The notes beneath the pieces were generated by a model. It saw only the letters and a program-made list of their open reading frames with translations. It did no database searches and was not told the origin of the DNA. The translations under genes were made by a program, and so were the position numbers. Below are positions 43,601 to 50,578 of a stretch of DNA of 64,000 nt, piece after piece (position 1 is the first letter of the stretch; each line of letters opens with the position of its first letter). The stretch comes from Roseomonas indoligenes (lineage in GTDB: Bacteria; Pseudomonadota; Alphaproteobacteria; Acetobacterales; Acetobacteraceae). The stretch is from positions 124,001-188,000 of the forward strand of contig NZ_JAGIZA010000002.1 in assembly GCF_017813365.1 (NCBI RefSeq), given 5' to 3'.

Positions 43601-46600
43601 CCCCCACCTGCAGGCCGCCGCCGGCCTGATTCACCGCGATGCCGCCGCCGGCCTGGACGAGCGCGTTCGCGGGCACCGTGAGGAGCGGGCTGGTGTTGTC
43701 CAGCCGCAGTGTACCGGCGACGTTCGAGGAGAGCAGCCCGGTGATGGCGTTCGCGCCGCCCAGGTCCACCGAGCCCGTGGCCTGGAGGGAGAGGGTGCCG
43801 CCGCGGACGTAGCCCGTGGGGCCCTGGGTCACGTTCACGGCGGTCAGTGCGACCTCGGGGCTCTGGAGAAAGCCGATATCGAGGTCGCCCGAGGTGCGCA
43901 GCGCGTAGCTGGTACGGGCCAGGTTGCCGGACAGCACGGGGATGCTGTTGCCGGCGTTCGTCAGGATCAGCCGCCCGTCGACGAGGCTGCTGAGGGCGCC
44001 GATGGTCAGGTTCGCCGCCGCTTCCTGCGTCACGTTGCCGGTGGCGCTCAGGGAAAGTGCGCCGGGGAAGCTGAAGGCCGTGGCGAAGCGGATGTCCTGG
44101 GCGGTGGTGGGAATGGACCCGTTGAACTCGGCCTGGCCAATCCGCAGGACGCTGGCGGAGATGCTCGCCAGCAGGTCGGGGGCGAGGGAGAGCGGTTCCG
44201 GACCCGCGGCGGTGCCGACGGCGACGCTCCCGGCCGTGCGCGGCGCGATATCCACCAGCGGGGCGGAGATGCTGGCCGGGGTGCCCGAAAAGGGCTGCAG
44301 GCTCAGCCCGCTTACCTGGAAGGAGATCCGGTCCGAGGCGGAGAGATCCGCGCCCGGGAAGAGCCCGACGTTGCCGGCGCGGATCTCCACGAAAGAGCCG
44401 CCGGCGAGCGACTGGCCGGCGCCGGAGCCGATCACGAGGTCGGAGGCGCCGTTGTCGAGGCTCACGTTGCCGGCCAGCCCGCTGAGCACCGCCACCTGGT
44501 TCGGCGTGCCCGCCGCTGCGCCGTTGAGGGCGCTGGTGCCGCCGCTGCGGGTAACGAGGTCCGAGGCGACGAGCCGCCCGCCGGCCTGGGTGATGCCGCC
44601 CGTGCCGGCGCCGAGCCGGACTTGGCCGGGCCGGGCCGGGTTGCCGACCGTTCCCGCCATGGTGATCGAGGCGGCGCGGGTGAGATCGCTTCCGCCCAGC
44701 GTCGTATCGAAGGCCGCGAGGATCGTGACCGTGGAGGCGCCGTTCGACTGGACCACGCTGCCGGCCGCGAGCCGGATGTCCCCGCCGGCCCGCAGGGCGA
44801 CATTCGACGCCGCGGTGACGGAGCCGAGGACGTCCATGTCCCCGTCCGCGGTAAGGGTGGCGGTGGAACTGTTCGTGGAGACCGGCCCGACGACCCGGAG
44901 ATTGCCTTGGGTGCGGATATCGACCGAGAGGCCGGAGGCCTCGGTGAGCGCGGCGATCCGGTTGGTGGTGCCGTCGATGGTCACGCTGCTGGGCGCAACC
45001 GCCCGGAGGTTGGGCGCGACGATGGAACCGGAGACCTGGGTGATGTTCTCGCTGTACTGGGACAGGGAAAGGGTGTCGCCGACCGCGATGTCGCCGGCGA
45101 GGCGTAGCCCGCCGAAGGTGAGCGCCCGGCTGAACAGCCTGATGCTGCCTGCCGCGGACGAGGGGCCGAGCGTGTTGACCTGCACGCTCGGCGTGCTGCT
45201 GGCGCCGGCGAAGTCGAGGAGGGCGTTCCCGCCCGAGCGGAGCGTCAGGGTGCCGGCGCCGATGAAGCCGCCGCCCTGCACGATGCCCGCCGTGCCGGCC
45301 GCGAGATCGAGGGCGCCCGGCATCGTCGCGTCGCCCGCGGAGAGGTTGCCGTTCAGGAAGATGCCGCCCGATCCCGCCAGGTTCTCCGCGCCCGTTGCGA
45401 AGTCGTAGGAGGCGTAGAGGTTGACGCCCGGCGCACGGATCACGCTGCCGGTCGCCTGGGTGATGTTGCCCGTTGCCCGGGCGAGAAGCGCCGGGCCGGT
45501 CGATTCGATGCGGGTGTTGACCTGGAGGTCGCCGGTCACGTCCAGCCGAAGCGTGTCGGCCGTGGCGAAGAGGTTGCCGGTCACGGTCAGCGGGCCGAGG
45601 TTCCGCAGCGTGATCCCGCCATCCCGGGCGGAGAGCAGCCCGAGGTTAGACAGGCGGTTGTCGCCGTCCATCGCGAAGCTGCGGAAGGCGCCGAGCTTGT
45701 CGCTGACGTCGGTCTGCTGCAGGGTTCCGCCCACGAAGCGGCCGGCGCCGGCCTGCGTCACGGTCCCGACCGGCGCGCCGGTGGTGAAGCCGGGCAGGTC
45801 CAGGGTGATGGTCTGCCCAGCGGCGACCTGGACCAGGTTGTTGATCCGGATCGTCGGAGCGCCGAGGGTGAGCGCACCGGCGCCGAGATTCAGCGGCTGG
45901 TTCACCGTGAGGGTCTGGGACGGACCGACAGTGGCGTTCTGGACGATGAGTTCGAGATCGCCCGTCGGCTTGTCGACGGCCGCGTCCACCGTCAGGCTGT
46001 TCGTCGCTTCCAGGCGCAGCCTGCCGCCCACGCCGTTCACGGCGCCCGCGGTGATGAAGGCGTCGCCGGCGGGCGGCTCGTTGGCCGAGAGAACGCCATC
46101 CCCGTAAGTCGCCGCATCGACGTTGGCGCGCGTGTCGCCATTGGCGACGACCGTCAGGTTCGTCGGGTCGATCAGAAATGTGCCGGCCAGCCCGCCGAGG
46201 CCCGCGTTCACGTTCACCGTGCCGGCGATATCCAGGCCCTTGCCGCCGGAGACCTCCACGAAGCCGCCATCGCCGCCCTTCGGCCCGCCGCGCGCGGAGA
46301 TCTCGCCGCCATGCGCGGTGTAGTCGGTGGAATTCACGATCACGGTGCCGCCGCTGCCGCGCTCGGTCGAATCCGCGCGCAGGGTCGCGCCGGCGGCAAT
46401 GCCGGTGCGTCGGGACACCCGTGTGGCCGCGGCGCTGCGCCCGTTGGTGCCGACCTGGATCGTGCCGCCGCCCGCGCGACCGGACGCATCCACCCGCGCG
46501 CCGGGCGCGACCCATGTGCGGTCGCCCGCCACCTGCACCGTGCCGCCGGTGGTGTTCGCGGCGGTGCCGGTGGCGGTCACCGCGCCTTCGATCCGCACCG

Positions 46601-47456
46601 CGCCGCCGGTGCCGGCGACGACCACGCGGCCGGTGCGGCCCGTGGCAGCATCCGTATCGGCCGAGATCGTGCCGCCCGCGCGCACGAGATCCTGCACGAT
46701 GCCGTCCACCGCCTGGGCGGTGAGGACAACGGTGCCGCCGGTCGCGGTGATGCGCCCGGTGTTGCTCACCAGCGCCTCACCGTTCGCGGGGCGCTGCCGC
46801 ACGGGGGAGGTAACCTCGAGCGACATCAGCCCGTCGCCGTGCAGGTCCACCGTGGCGGTCTCGGCGCCGCCGAGGGCGACACGGCCCATGCGGGCGGTGA
46901 TGCTGCCGCGATTGGCCACCTGCGGCGCGACGAGGGCGGCGAGCCCGGCCTCCCGAACGGTGATGCTGCCGTTGTTCTCGATCCGCGCGCCCGGCCGCCC
47001 GGGCTGGTCGAAGTTCAGCCGCCCGCCCTGCATCAGGGCTTGGTTCGTGATGTTGGCGGTGGAGACGACAAGCCCTGCCGCGTCCACCTGCGCGCCCTGG
47101 TGGAACACCACGCCGGACTGGTTGACGATCGCCACCTGCCCGTTCGCGGTGATCCGCCCCGCGATCTGCGAGGGATCCGGCCCGGTCACGCGGTTGAGGG
47201 TGAGGGAGGAGGAGGAAGGCTGCTGGAACTGGACGGTGTGGTCGCGCCCGATGTCGAAGGAGCGCCAGTCCACCGCCGCCCGGTCCGTGGACTGCACCAC
47301 GCTGGTGCGCGACGCGTCCTGCGCGATGGTCGCGCCGCCCGCCACCACCTGCCCGCCCTGTGGCCGGGCATTCGGGGCCTGCGCGAGCGCCACCACCGGG
47401 AGAACGAGGGCGGTGCCGCAGAGCAGCGCCGCCCGGAATGCCAGGTTCCCGTTCAT
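40635..47456 (-). CDS. Two-partner secretion exoprotein (filamentous haemagglutinin-like TpsA)
   Basis: A giant 2273-residue secreted beta-helix protein. After the signal peptide (MNGNLAFRAALLCGTALVLP, near VALAQ-APN) comes a TPS domain: VVQSTDRAAVDWRSFDIGRD, VTGPDPSQIAGRITANGQVA and VNQSGVVFHQGAQVDAAGLV correspond to the secretion-guiding block of FhaB-type proteins. Residues about 300-2150 are Gly/Ala/Thr/Leu-rich beta-helix repeats, with three long copies of about 115 residues (see repeats). Next is a cysteine-bearing segment (FNACAIGVASCAALPP), then a (PPPSP)n tract, and the end is IRIGRDPSEEGSLAPPNIR. It is translocated by the TpsB encoded just upstream. Adhesion or contact function is typical of the family; the target is unknown. 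Confidence 0.92.
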   Translation of the reverse strand: MNGNLAFRAALLCGTALVLPVVALAQAPNARPQGGQVVAGGATIAQDASRTSVVQSTDRAAVDWRSFDIGRDHTVQFQQPSSSSLTLNRVTGPDPSQIAGRITANGQVAIVNQSGVVFHQGAQVDAAGLVVSTANITNQALMQGGRLNFDQPGRPGARIENNGSITVREAGLAALVAPQVANRGSITARMGRVALGGAETATVDLHGDGLMSLEVTSPVRQRPANGEALVSNTGRITATGGTVVLTAQAVDGIVQDLVRAGGTISADTDAATGRTGRVVVAGTGGAVRIEGAVTATGTAANTTGGTVQVAGDRTWVAPGARVDASGRAGGGTIQVGTNGRSAAATRVSRRTGIAAGATLRADSTERGSGGTVIVNSTDYTAHGGEISARGGPKGGDGGFVEVSGGKGLDIAGTVNVNAGLGGLAGTFLIDPTNLTVVANGDTRANVDAATYGDGVLSANEPPAGDAFITAGAVNGVGGRLRLEATNSLTVDAAVDKPTGDLELIVQNATVGPSQTLTVNQPLNLGAGALTLGAPTIRINNLVQVAAGQTITLDLPGFTTGAPVGTVTQAGAGRFVGGTLQQTDVSDKLGAFRSFAMDGDNRLSNLGLLSARDGGITLRNLGPLTVTGNLFATADTLRLDVTGDLQVNTRIESTGPALLARATGNITQATGSVIRAPGVNLYASYDFATGAENLAGSGGIFLNGNLSAGDATMPGALDLAAGTAGIVQGGGFIGAGTLTLRSGGNALLDFAGASSTPSVQVNTLGPSSAAGSIRLFSRALTFGGLRLAGDIAVGDTLSLSQYSENITQVSGSIVAPNLRAVAPSSVTIDGTTNRIAALTEASGLSVDIRTQGNLRVVGPVSTNSSTATLTADGDMDVLGSVTAASNVALRAGGDIRLAAGSVVQSNGASTVTILAAFDTTLGGSDLTRAASITMAGTVGNPARPGQVRLGAGTGGITQAGGRLVASDLVTRSGGTSALNGAAAGTPNQVAVLSGLAGNVSLDNGASDLVIGSGAGQSLAGGSFVEIRAGNVGLFPGADLSASDRISFQVSGLSLQPFSGTPASISAPLVDIAPRTAGSVAVGTAAGPEPLSLAPDLLASISASVLRIGQAEFNGSIPTTAQDIRFATAFSFPGALSLSATGNVTQEAAANLTIGALSSLVDGRLILTNAGNSIPVLSGNLARTSYALRTSGDLDIGFLQSPEVALTAVNVTQGPTGYVRGGTLSLQATGSVDLGGANAITGLLSSNVAGTLRLDNTSPLLTVPANALVQAGGGIAVNQAGGGLQVGGIVSSSAGSIGLTTTGDMTVSGTVTGGGTVGLRAGGDIALQAGSTVASYTTPSSVSVLAGYDPSTGTTNTAGASSLTLAGQLGDDSLTGAVEIGAGTGGILQTGGQVLTDSLSVLSGGDARIIGATVPNEITGLAASSVAGTFLLDTGTDITTIGTVAAGSLGVTSSRGITVGSFLDSTGAVSLSAGGGILETGVGRISATSLAVQTTGGGADLRGANTVDALGSSSVAGALRLNNTSALLTVPAGGAVQAGVDVEISQVGAARVAGTITSTAGAVQVTAADSLTVPGTVTATSGDVALRAGGDLALEAGGTVLSGGTASVLAGYDPVSGTTDLTRASRLTLAGTLGDATLTDLVRLSAGTGGITQTGGRIAAASLAATSGGDALLDGASTPNSVSTLGATSVAGTFLLDNGNTDLLTSGDVTATRIGLRTGGTITVRSNLSATQSISFLANGLSVPAPTTTGSVFIPGGTVTAPLVEAAPRDNRAFILGSTAVQAGALNVNPTTVSRITADTLRLGAASLRGTPVTTAANIRFAGSLAASNALILQSLGGITQDAGTTLSAATLSGSAGGTATLANAGNALPVLGDFTAGTALNLGTDGALAITGAVQSPAVRLVASGTITESGAGRIGGGSLALQTPGAATLLGANTLTALTASSTGGDLRLANSGALLTVPAGNLVQAGGALEIAQAGDLTVDGTVSGSSTSLSSPSGSIRVNGNSAIARTGDLAIAADSFALAGLLQAAGEIRVTAGTLATLAGRAAAPTLSIAGPRVTFGGLDARGAAVGLSLGTGGTAEGAIDAGALTVAGGAGANLTGTIAGITGGPAAAAGRRATATGTPLAEPLPNANGYLFNACAIGVASCAALPPSPPPPSPPPPSPPPPSPPPPSPPPPSPPPPSPPPSPPPPSPPPGGNVPPASPPPPTTPVTDIPVGSTLVDSPLTVLRRVDPAEDLTAIQRLRPPTPNITIRIGRDPSEEGSLAPPNIRREDY
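40866..41010 (-). repeat. Tandem repeats encoding PPPSP units at the TpsA C-terminus
   Basis: About 145 bases of near-15-bp tandem units (GGCGGAGGCGA-type on the + strand) encode roughly nine PPPSP repeats. Such tracts commonly form extended polyproline stalks and are prone to copy-number change by slippage. Confidence 0.85.
42370..44797 (-). repeat. Three long internal repeats in tpsA
   Basis: Three diverged copies of a unit of about 115 residues lie at roughly 44450-44797, 43155-43512 and 42370-42712. Each begins LRAGGD, continues with VLAGYD-like and LTRAS-like strings, then AGTGGITQTGGR-like and SVAGTFLLDNG-like strings. A weaker fourth copy occurs further upstream (about 45050-45480). 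They probably reflect duplication of beta-helix coils. Confidence 0.7.
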
Positions 47457-47481
47457 GCGCCCGCGCCCTCCATCCTGCCCG

Positions 47482-49233
47482 TCAGAACCGGGCGAGGAAG
47501 CGCCAGAACAGCGCGTCCTCCTTCTGTGCCGGCAGGGATGCCCCGCCGGGGTGGCGTGTCAGCCGGTGCACGCCCTCGATCCCCGCCTCGAACCGCTCGT
47601 TGATCACGGTCCGCAACCCGATCCCGACGGAGGCGAGGTGGCGATTCGGATCGGAGGAGAGGTTCTCGAAGGTCTTGCCGTAGTCGTAGAAGGCATAGGC
47701 GGTGGGGTCGAAGCGCAGGGCCTGGCCGAATACCTCCGTCTCCACCGTGGTCGAGACCTGCAGCTCCGCCGAGACGGCGATCGCGCGGTCACCCGTCACC
47801 TCGCCGGTGTAGAAGCCGCGGCCGAGACGGTTGCCGCCGAGGTAGAACTTCTCCGAGGGGGGAAGGACATCGTTCGTCCACTGGCCCGCCACCGTGCCGA
47901 GGAGGGAGACGGTAGCCTGCGTCCCGATCGGGAACAGGGCCTGGGTCCGCGTCGCCTCCCCACCGATCTTGGTGAAGCCCGCCCGCGCGCCGGCACGGGA
48001 GGCGTCCGGCCCTTCGCCGGAGCGGGCGCCGAGCCCGTCGATACCCTGCGATAGGCGCAGGACGAAGAAGTTGCTCGCCGGCCGGGAATCCCCGGCCAGA
48101 AGGTCGAACACCGCCCAGTCCCCGCCCAGGCGCACCACGCGCAGCGCGTCCCGGCTGAAGCGGGGCCTGCGCCGGTTCGCGTCGTCGATGTCGATGTCGC
48201 TGTCGATCACGTCGAAGGCGCCGACGAGGTTGAGCGACTGCGAGCGGCTGCGGATCAGCGGATAGGTGGCGGAAAGGCCGCCCACTGTTGTTTCGCCGCG
48301 GTAGCCGAGCGTCTGCAGCACGCCGTTCGGCGTGGCGCGGCCGCGCCCGGCATAGAGGCGCACGCGCAGCCCGGAGCCGCCGACATACGCCTCCGACGCG
48401 ACCTGCCCGAAGAGCTGGGTGTCGCCGTCGGCGTAGAACACGGCGAGCTCCGTTCGCTCCCCGAACTCCGTGAAGCTGTTGAACTGCGCGGCACCGAGGA
48501 ACTGCGCCGGCCCGGTGAGGCGGGAGCCGCGGTTGTCGCCCGTGACGAAGCCCGTGACCGCGCGGCGGGAGACCTGCGCGACAAGGGAGAGGGCGCCGGG
48601 CTCCGTGCCCGCCGGGCGCAGCACCGTGCGGATGGCGATCCCCGGCATGTCCTGCGCGAGGAGGAGCTGCCGCTCCAGCGTCTCGATGTCGAGCGGGCGC
48701 GGCCCGATGAGGCGGTTGAGGAAGCGCAGGACCTGGGTGCCGGCGGGGCCGATATCCCCATCCAGCTGCACCTCCGTCACGTGGCCTTCCGTGATGCGGA
48801 AGCGCAGCACGCCATCGGCGCCCACCACGGCATCCGCCGTCACGAAGGGATAGCCTGCCTCGCGGTACAACGACACGATGGAAGCGCGCGCTGTCTCCAG
48901 GGAGGCGACGGGCACCGAGGGGCCGGTGAGCGGACCGGTTGCCGCGGTGAGGCGCTCGGCAGGGAAGGCGGTCGCGCCCTCGAAGACCACGCCGCGGATG
49001 GAGACGCTGCCCGCATCGGAGGGAGTGGCCGCCGGCGCGACGGGCGCGCGGCCCGTATCCGGCCCCACCACGGGCGGCACCACAGGGGCGATCTGCGGGA
49101 TCGGCGTGCCGCCGGGCGGGATGACGAGGCTTTCGGGCGATTGGGCGGCCAAGGCTGTGGGAAGAAGGCCCGCGAAGGTCGCGAGAACTGCACGCGAGAA
49201 CCGCGCCCGCTTCAATCCCAGCCGCTTCCCCAT
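47482..49233 (-). CDS. Two-partner secretion outer-membrane transporter (TpsB, FhaC/ShlB family)
   Basis: A 583-residue outer-membrane protein: signal peptide (ending LLPTALAAQ-SPE), a Pro-rich linker, two POTRA domains (VSIRGVVFEGATAFPAERLT ... EAGYPFVTADAVVGADGVLR; then EGHVTEVQLDGDIGPAGTQV ... LRPAGTEPGALSLVAQVSRR), and a 16-stranded barrel starting TGFVTGDNRGSRLTGPAQFL with the FhaC-type motif LGGNRLGRGFYTGEVTGDRA near the C-terminus. The last residue is Phe (FLARF), the usual barrel-assembly signal. It exports TpsA, encoded 25 bases downstream. A 9-bp palindrome lies 22 bases upstream of its start. Confidence 0.93.
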   Translation of the reverse strand: MGKRLGLKRARFSRAVLATFAGLLPTALAAQSPESLVIPPGGTPIPQIAPVVPPVVGPDTGRAPVAPAATPSDAGSVSIRGVVFEGATAFPAERLTAATGPLTGPSVPVASLETARASIVSLYREAGYPFVTADAVVGADGVLRFRITEGHVTEVQLDGDIGPAGTQVLRFLNRLIGPRPLDIETLERQLLLAQDMPGIAIRTVLRPAGTEPGALSLVAQVSRRAVTGFVTGDNRGSRLTGPAQFLGAAQFNSFTEFGERTELAVFYADGDTQLFGQVASEAYVGGSGLRVRLYAGRGRATPNGVLQTLGYRGETTVGGLSATYPLIRSRSQSLNLVGAFDVIDSDIDIDDANRRRPRFSRDALRVVRLGGDWAVFDLLAGDSRPASNFFVLRLSQGIDGLGARSGEGPDASRAGARAGFTKIGGEATRTQALFPIGTQATVSLLGTVAGQWTNDVLPPSEKFYLGGNRLGRGFYTGEVTGDRAIAVSAELQVSTTVETEVFGQALRFDPTAYAFYDYGKTFENLSSDPNRHLASVGIGLRTVINERFEAGIEGVHRLTRHPGGASLPAQKEDALFWRFLARF

Positions 49234-49534
49234 ATCACGGCCTCTTTGCGCTTCATGTCGGGAAAGCTTCCCGACACAAGTGATTGCGTCGTGAAAACTG
49301 TTCCACAGACGGATTCATAACGAGACGTGCGATGCCATGGCAAGGATCGCGCAGCCTGCTGCGTGACATGCATCACTGATTTTTCTTCTTCCGAAGCTTC
49401 TCACAGGTCGGTGAGCGGCAATCCGGTGTTCCTGCTCATAGAATTTAGTCCTGGACGGAACGCCAACACGGCTGCCAGCACCCGAGGGCAGCCACGTCGA
49501 TCGGCACAGGATGACCCCGGCGGCCTTGGGCGGT
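49234..49534. promoter_or_regulatory. Promoter region of the tps operon
   Basis: These 301 bases hold no gene that I can support. They are the least GC-rich stretch of the neighbourhood (for example TGATTTTTCTTCTTCCGAAG about 49378-49397, near 49440 AGAATTTAGTCC) and separate tpsB from the glucosaminidase-like gene. A strong palindrome lies at 49256-49276. AT-rich spacer, palindrome and the start of a long operon together point to regulated expression. Confidence 0.55.
49256..49276. promoter_or_regulatory. Palindromic operator candidate upstream of tpsB
   Basis: TGTCGGGAA-AGC-TTCCCGACA is a perfect 9-bp inverted repeat around three bases, ending 22 bases before the tpsB start codon. Its position overlaps where a 5' leader or promoter core would be, so it may bind a dimeric repressor or form an mRNA hairpin that occludes translation. 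Confidence 0.5.
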
Positions 49535-50332
49535 TCAGGGCGCCGCTGCGGGCTGGTCGTAGCGCCGGAATCCGTAGTTGTTGATCACCCACTTCAGGAT
49601 GTAGCCGTATTTCGGATCCGTGGCGTAGACGCCCGTGAGCGAATCGGCAAAGGCCTCGGGATCGTGCGTGAAGCGCATGGAGGCGGTGTAGACCGGGCTG
49701 GTGGCCAGCAGCCGCCCGTGGTGGTCGAAGGCTTCCGCCAGGTTGTCGAAGCGGCGGAACTTCGCACGGATGAACTGGTCCGCGCCGTTCACCACCTCCC
49801 GCGTGTTGCTCTCCACGGCGGGCTGGGATCCCACCGCCTTGATGCCGAAGGGATTGTTGCTGTCCGGCGGCATGGACGCGCCCCAGGCACTCTCCACCGC
49901 CCACTGGGCAAGGGTGATGGAGGTTGGGACGCGCCAGCGGGTCTGGGACGCCGTGGCGGCCTGCAGCACGTCCGGCGGCACGATGCCGACATGGCCATAG
50001 CGCACCGTCGGCGGCGGCGGCGCGTTCACCAGCGGCCGCGCGGCGAGGGAGTAGTAGGTGGGGCTGCCCGGCGCCACCTGGCCGGTCGGCGGGTTCATGC
50101 CCATCACCACGGCCTGATAGGCCTCGATCGCCAGGACGAAGCCGGGATCGGCTTCCCCGGTGATGGGAACGGGCGTGTGCGGCTTCGGCAGGCGCTCGTT
50201 CAGCAGCGACTGGATGACGAAGACGTCGGCCGGGTTGTTGATGGCGCCCTGGCCGACGGAGGTCATGATCGGCGGCGCCACCCGGCCCATCTCGTCCGTG
50301 CTGAGGACGGTGGGGGAGGGGATCTGGTCCAT
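49535..50332 (-). CDS. Glucosaminidase-domain protein, candidate cell-wall effector
   Basis: A 265-residue leaderless protein. Residues about 20-80 resemble a peptidoglycan-binding module (VGQGAINNPADVFVIQSLLN ... ITGEADPGFVLAIEAYQ). From about 120 it matches the glucosaminidase (FlgJ/LytG-like) fold: PTSITLAQWAVESAWGASMP with the catalytic-type Glu, NNPFGIKAVGSQPAVESNTR, RAKFRRFDNLAEAFDHHGRL and DPEAFADSLTGVYATDPKYG. It should cut the glycan strands of peptidoglycan. The start ATG 50332 has GGAGA six bases upstream; ATG 50338 is too close to it. It is divergent from the T6SS operon and lacks a signal peptide, so delivery by T6SS is plausible. No immunity gene is evident next to it. Confidence 0.75.
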   Translation of the reverse strand: MDQIPSPTVLSTDEMGRVAPPIMTSVGQGAINNPADVFVIQSLLNERLPKPHTPVPITGEADPGFVLAIEAYQAVVMGMNPPTGQVAPGSPTYYSLAARPLVNAPPPPTVRYGHVGIVPPDVLQAATASQTRWRVPTSITLAQWAVESAWGASMPPDSNNPFGIKAVGSQPAVESNTREVVNGADQFIRAKFRRFDNLAEAFDHHGRLLATSPVYTASMRFTHDPEAFADSLTGVYATDPKYGYILKWVINNYGFRRYDQPAAAP

Positions 50333-50500
50333 CGCCATTCTCCGTTCAGGCCTCCTCGGGTTGCGCGCCGCCACCGGAGGATAGGCCGGGCGCACCGCCG
50401 CCGCTACCGGAACGGTCCTGCGGGGGATTGCAGAGGGGCGCACTAGCCTTGCCGGACGGCACGGCCTTATTGTTCCGGCGGAAGGATCTGGGAGGGCGGA

Positions 50501-50578
50501 ATGAGCGGTCACGGATCGACGATGCCCTTCGGGTGGCGCGGGCGTTCCCCGGCCGGGCAGGAGCGCGTGCGGCCTTGA
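50501..50578 (+). CDS. Mini open frame (25 aa) coupled to tagH
   Basis: ATG 50501 is preceded by a good ribosome-binding segment (GGAGGGCGGA) and opens a 25-codon frame (MSGHGSTMPFGWRGRSPAGQ...), whose TGA (50576-50578) overlaps the TTG start of tagH (50575) as TTGA. It may be a leader peptide for translational coupling. Alternatively a frame error in tagH splits its true N-terminus. The peptide itself resembles nothing known. Confidence 0.35.
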   Translation: MSGHGSTMPFGWRGRSPAGQERVRP

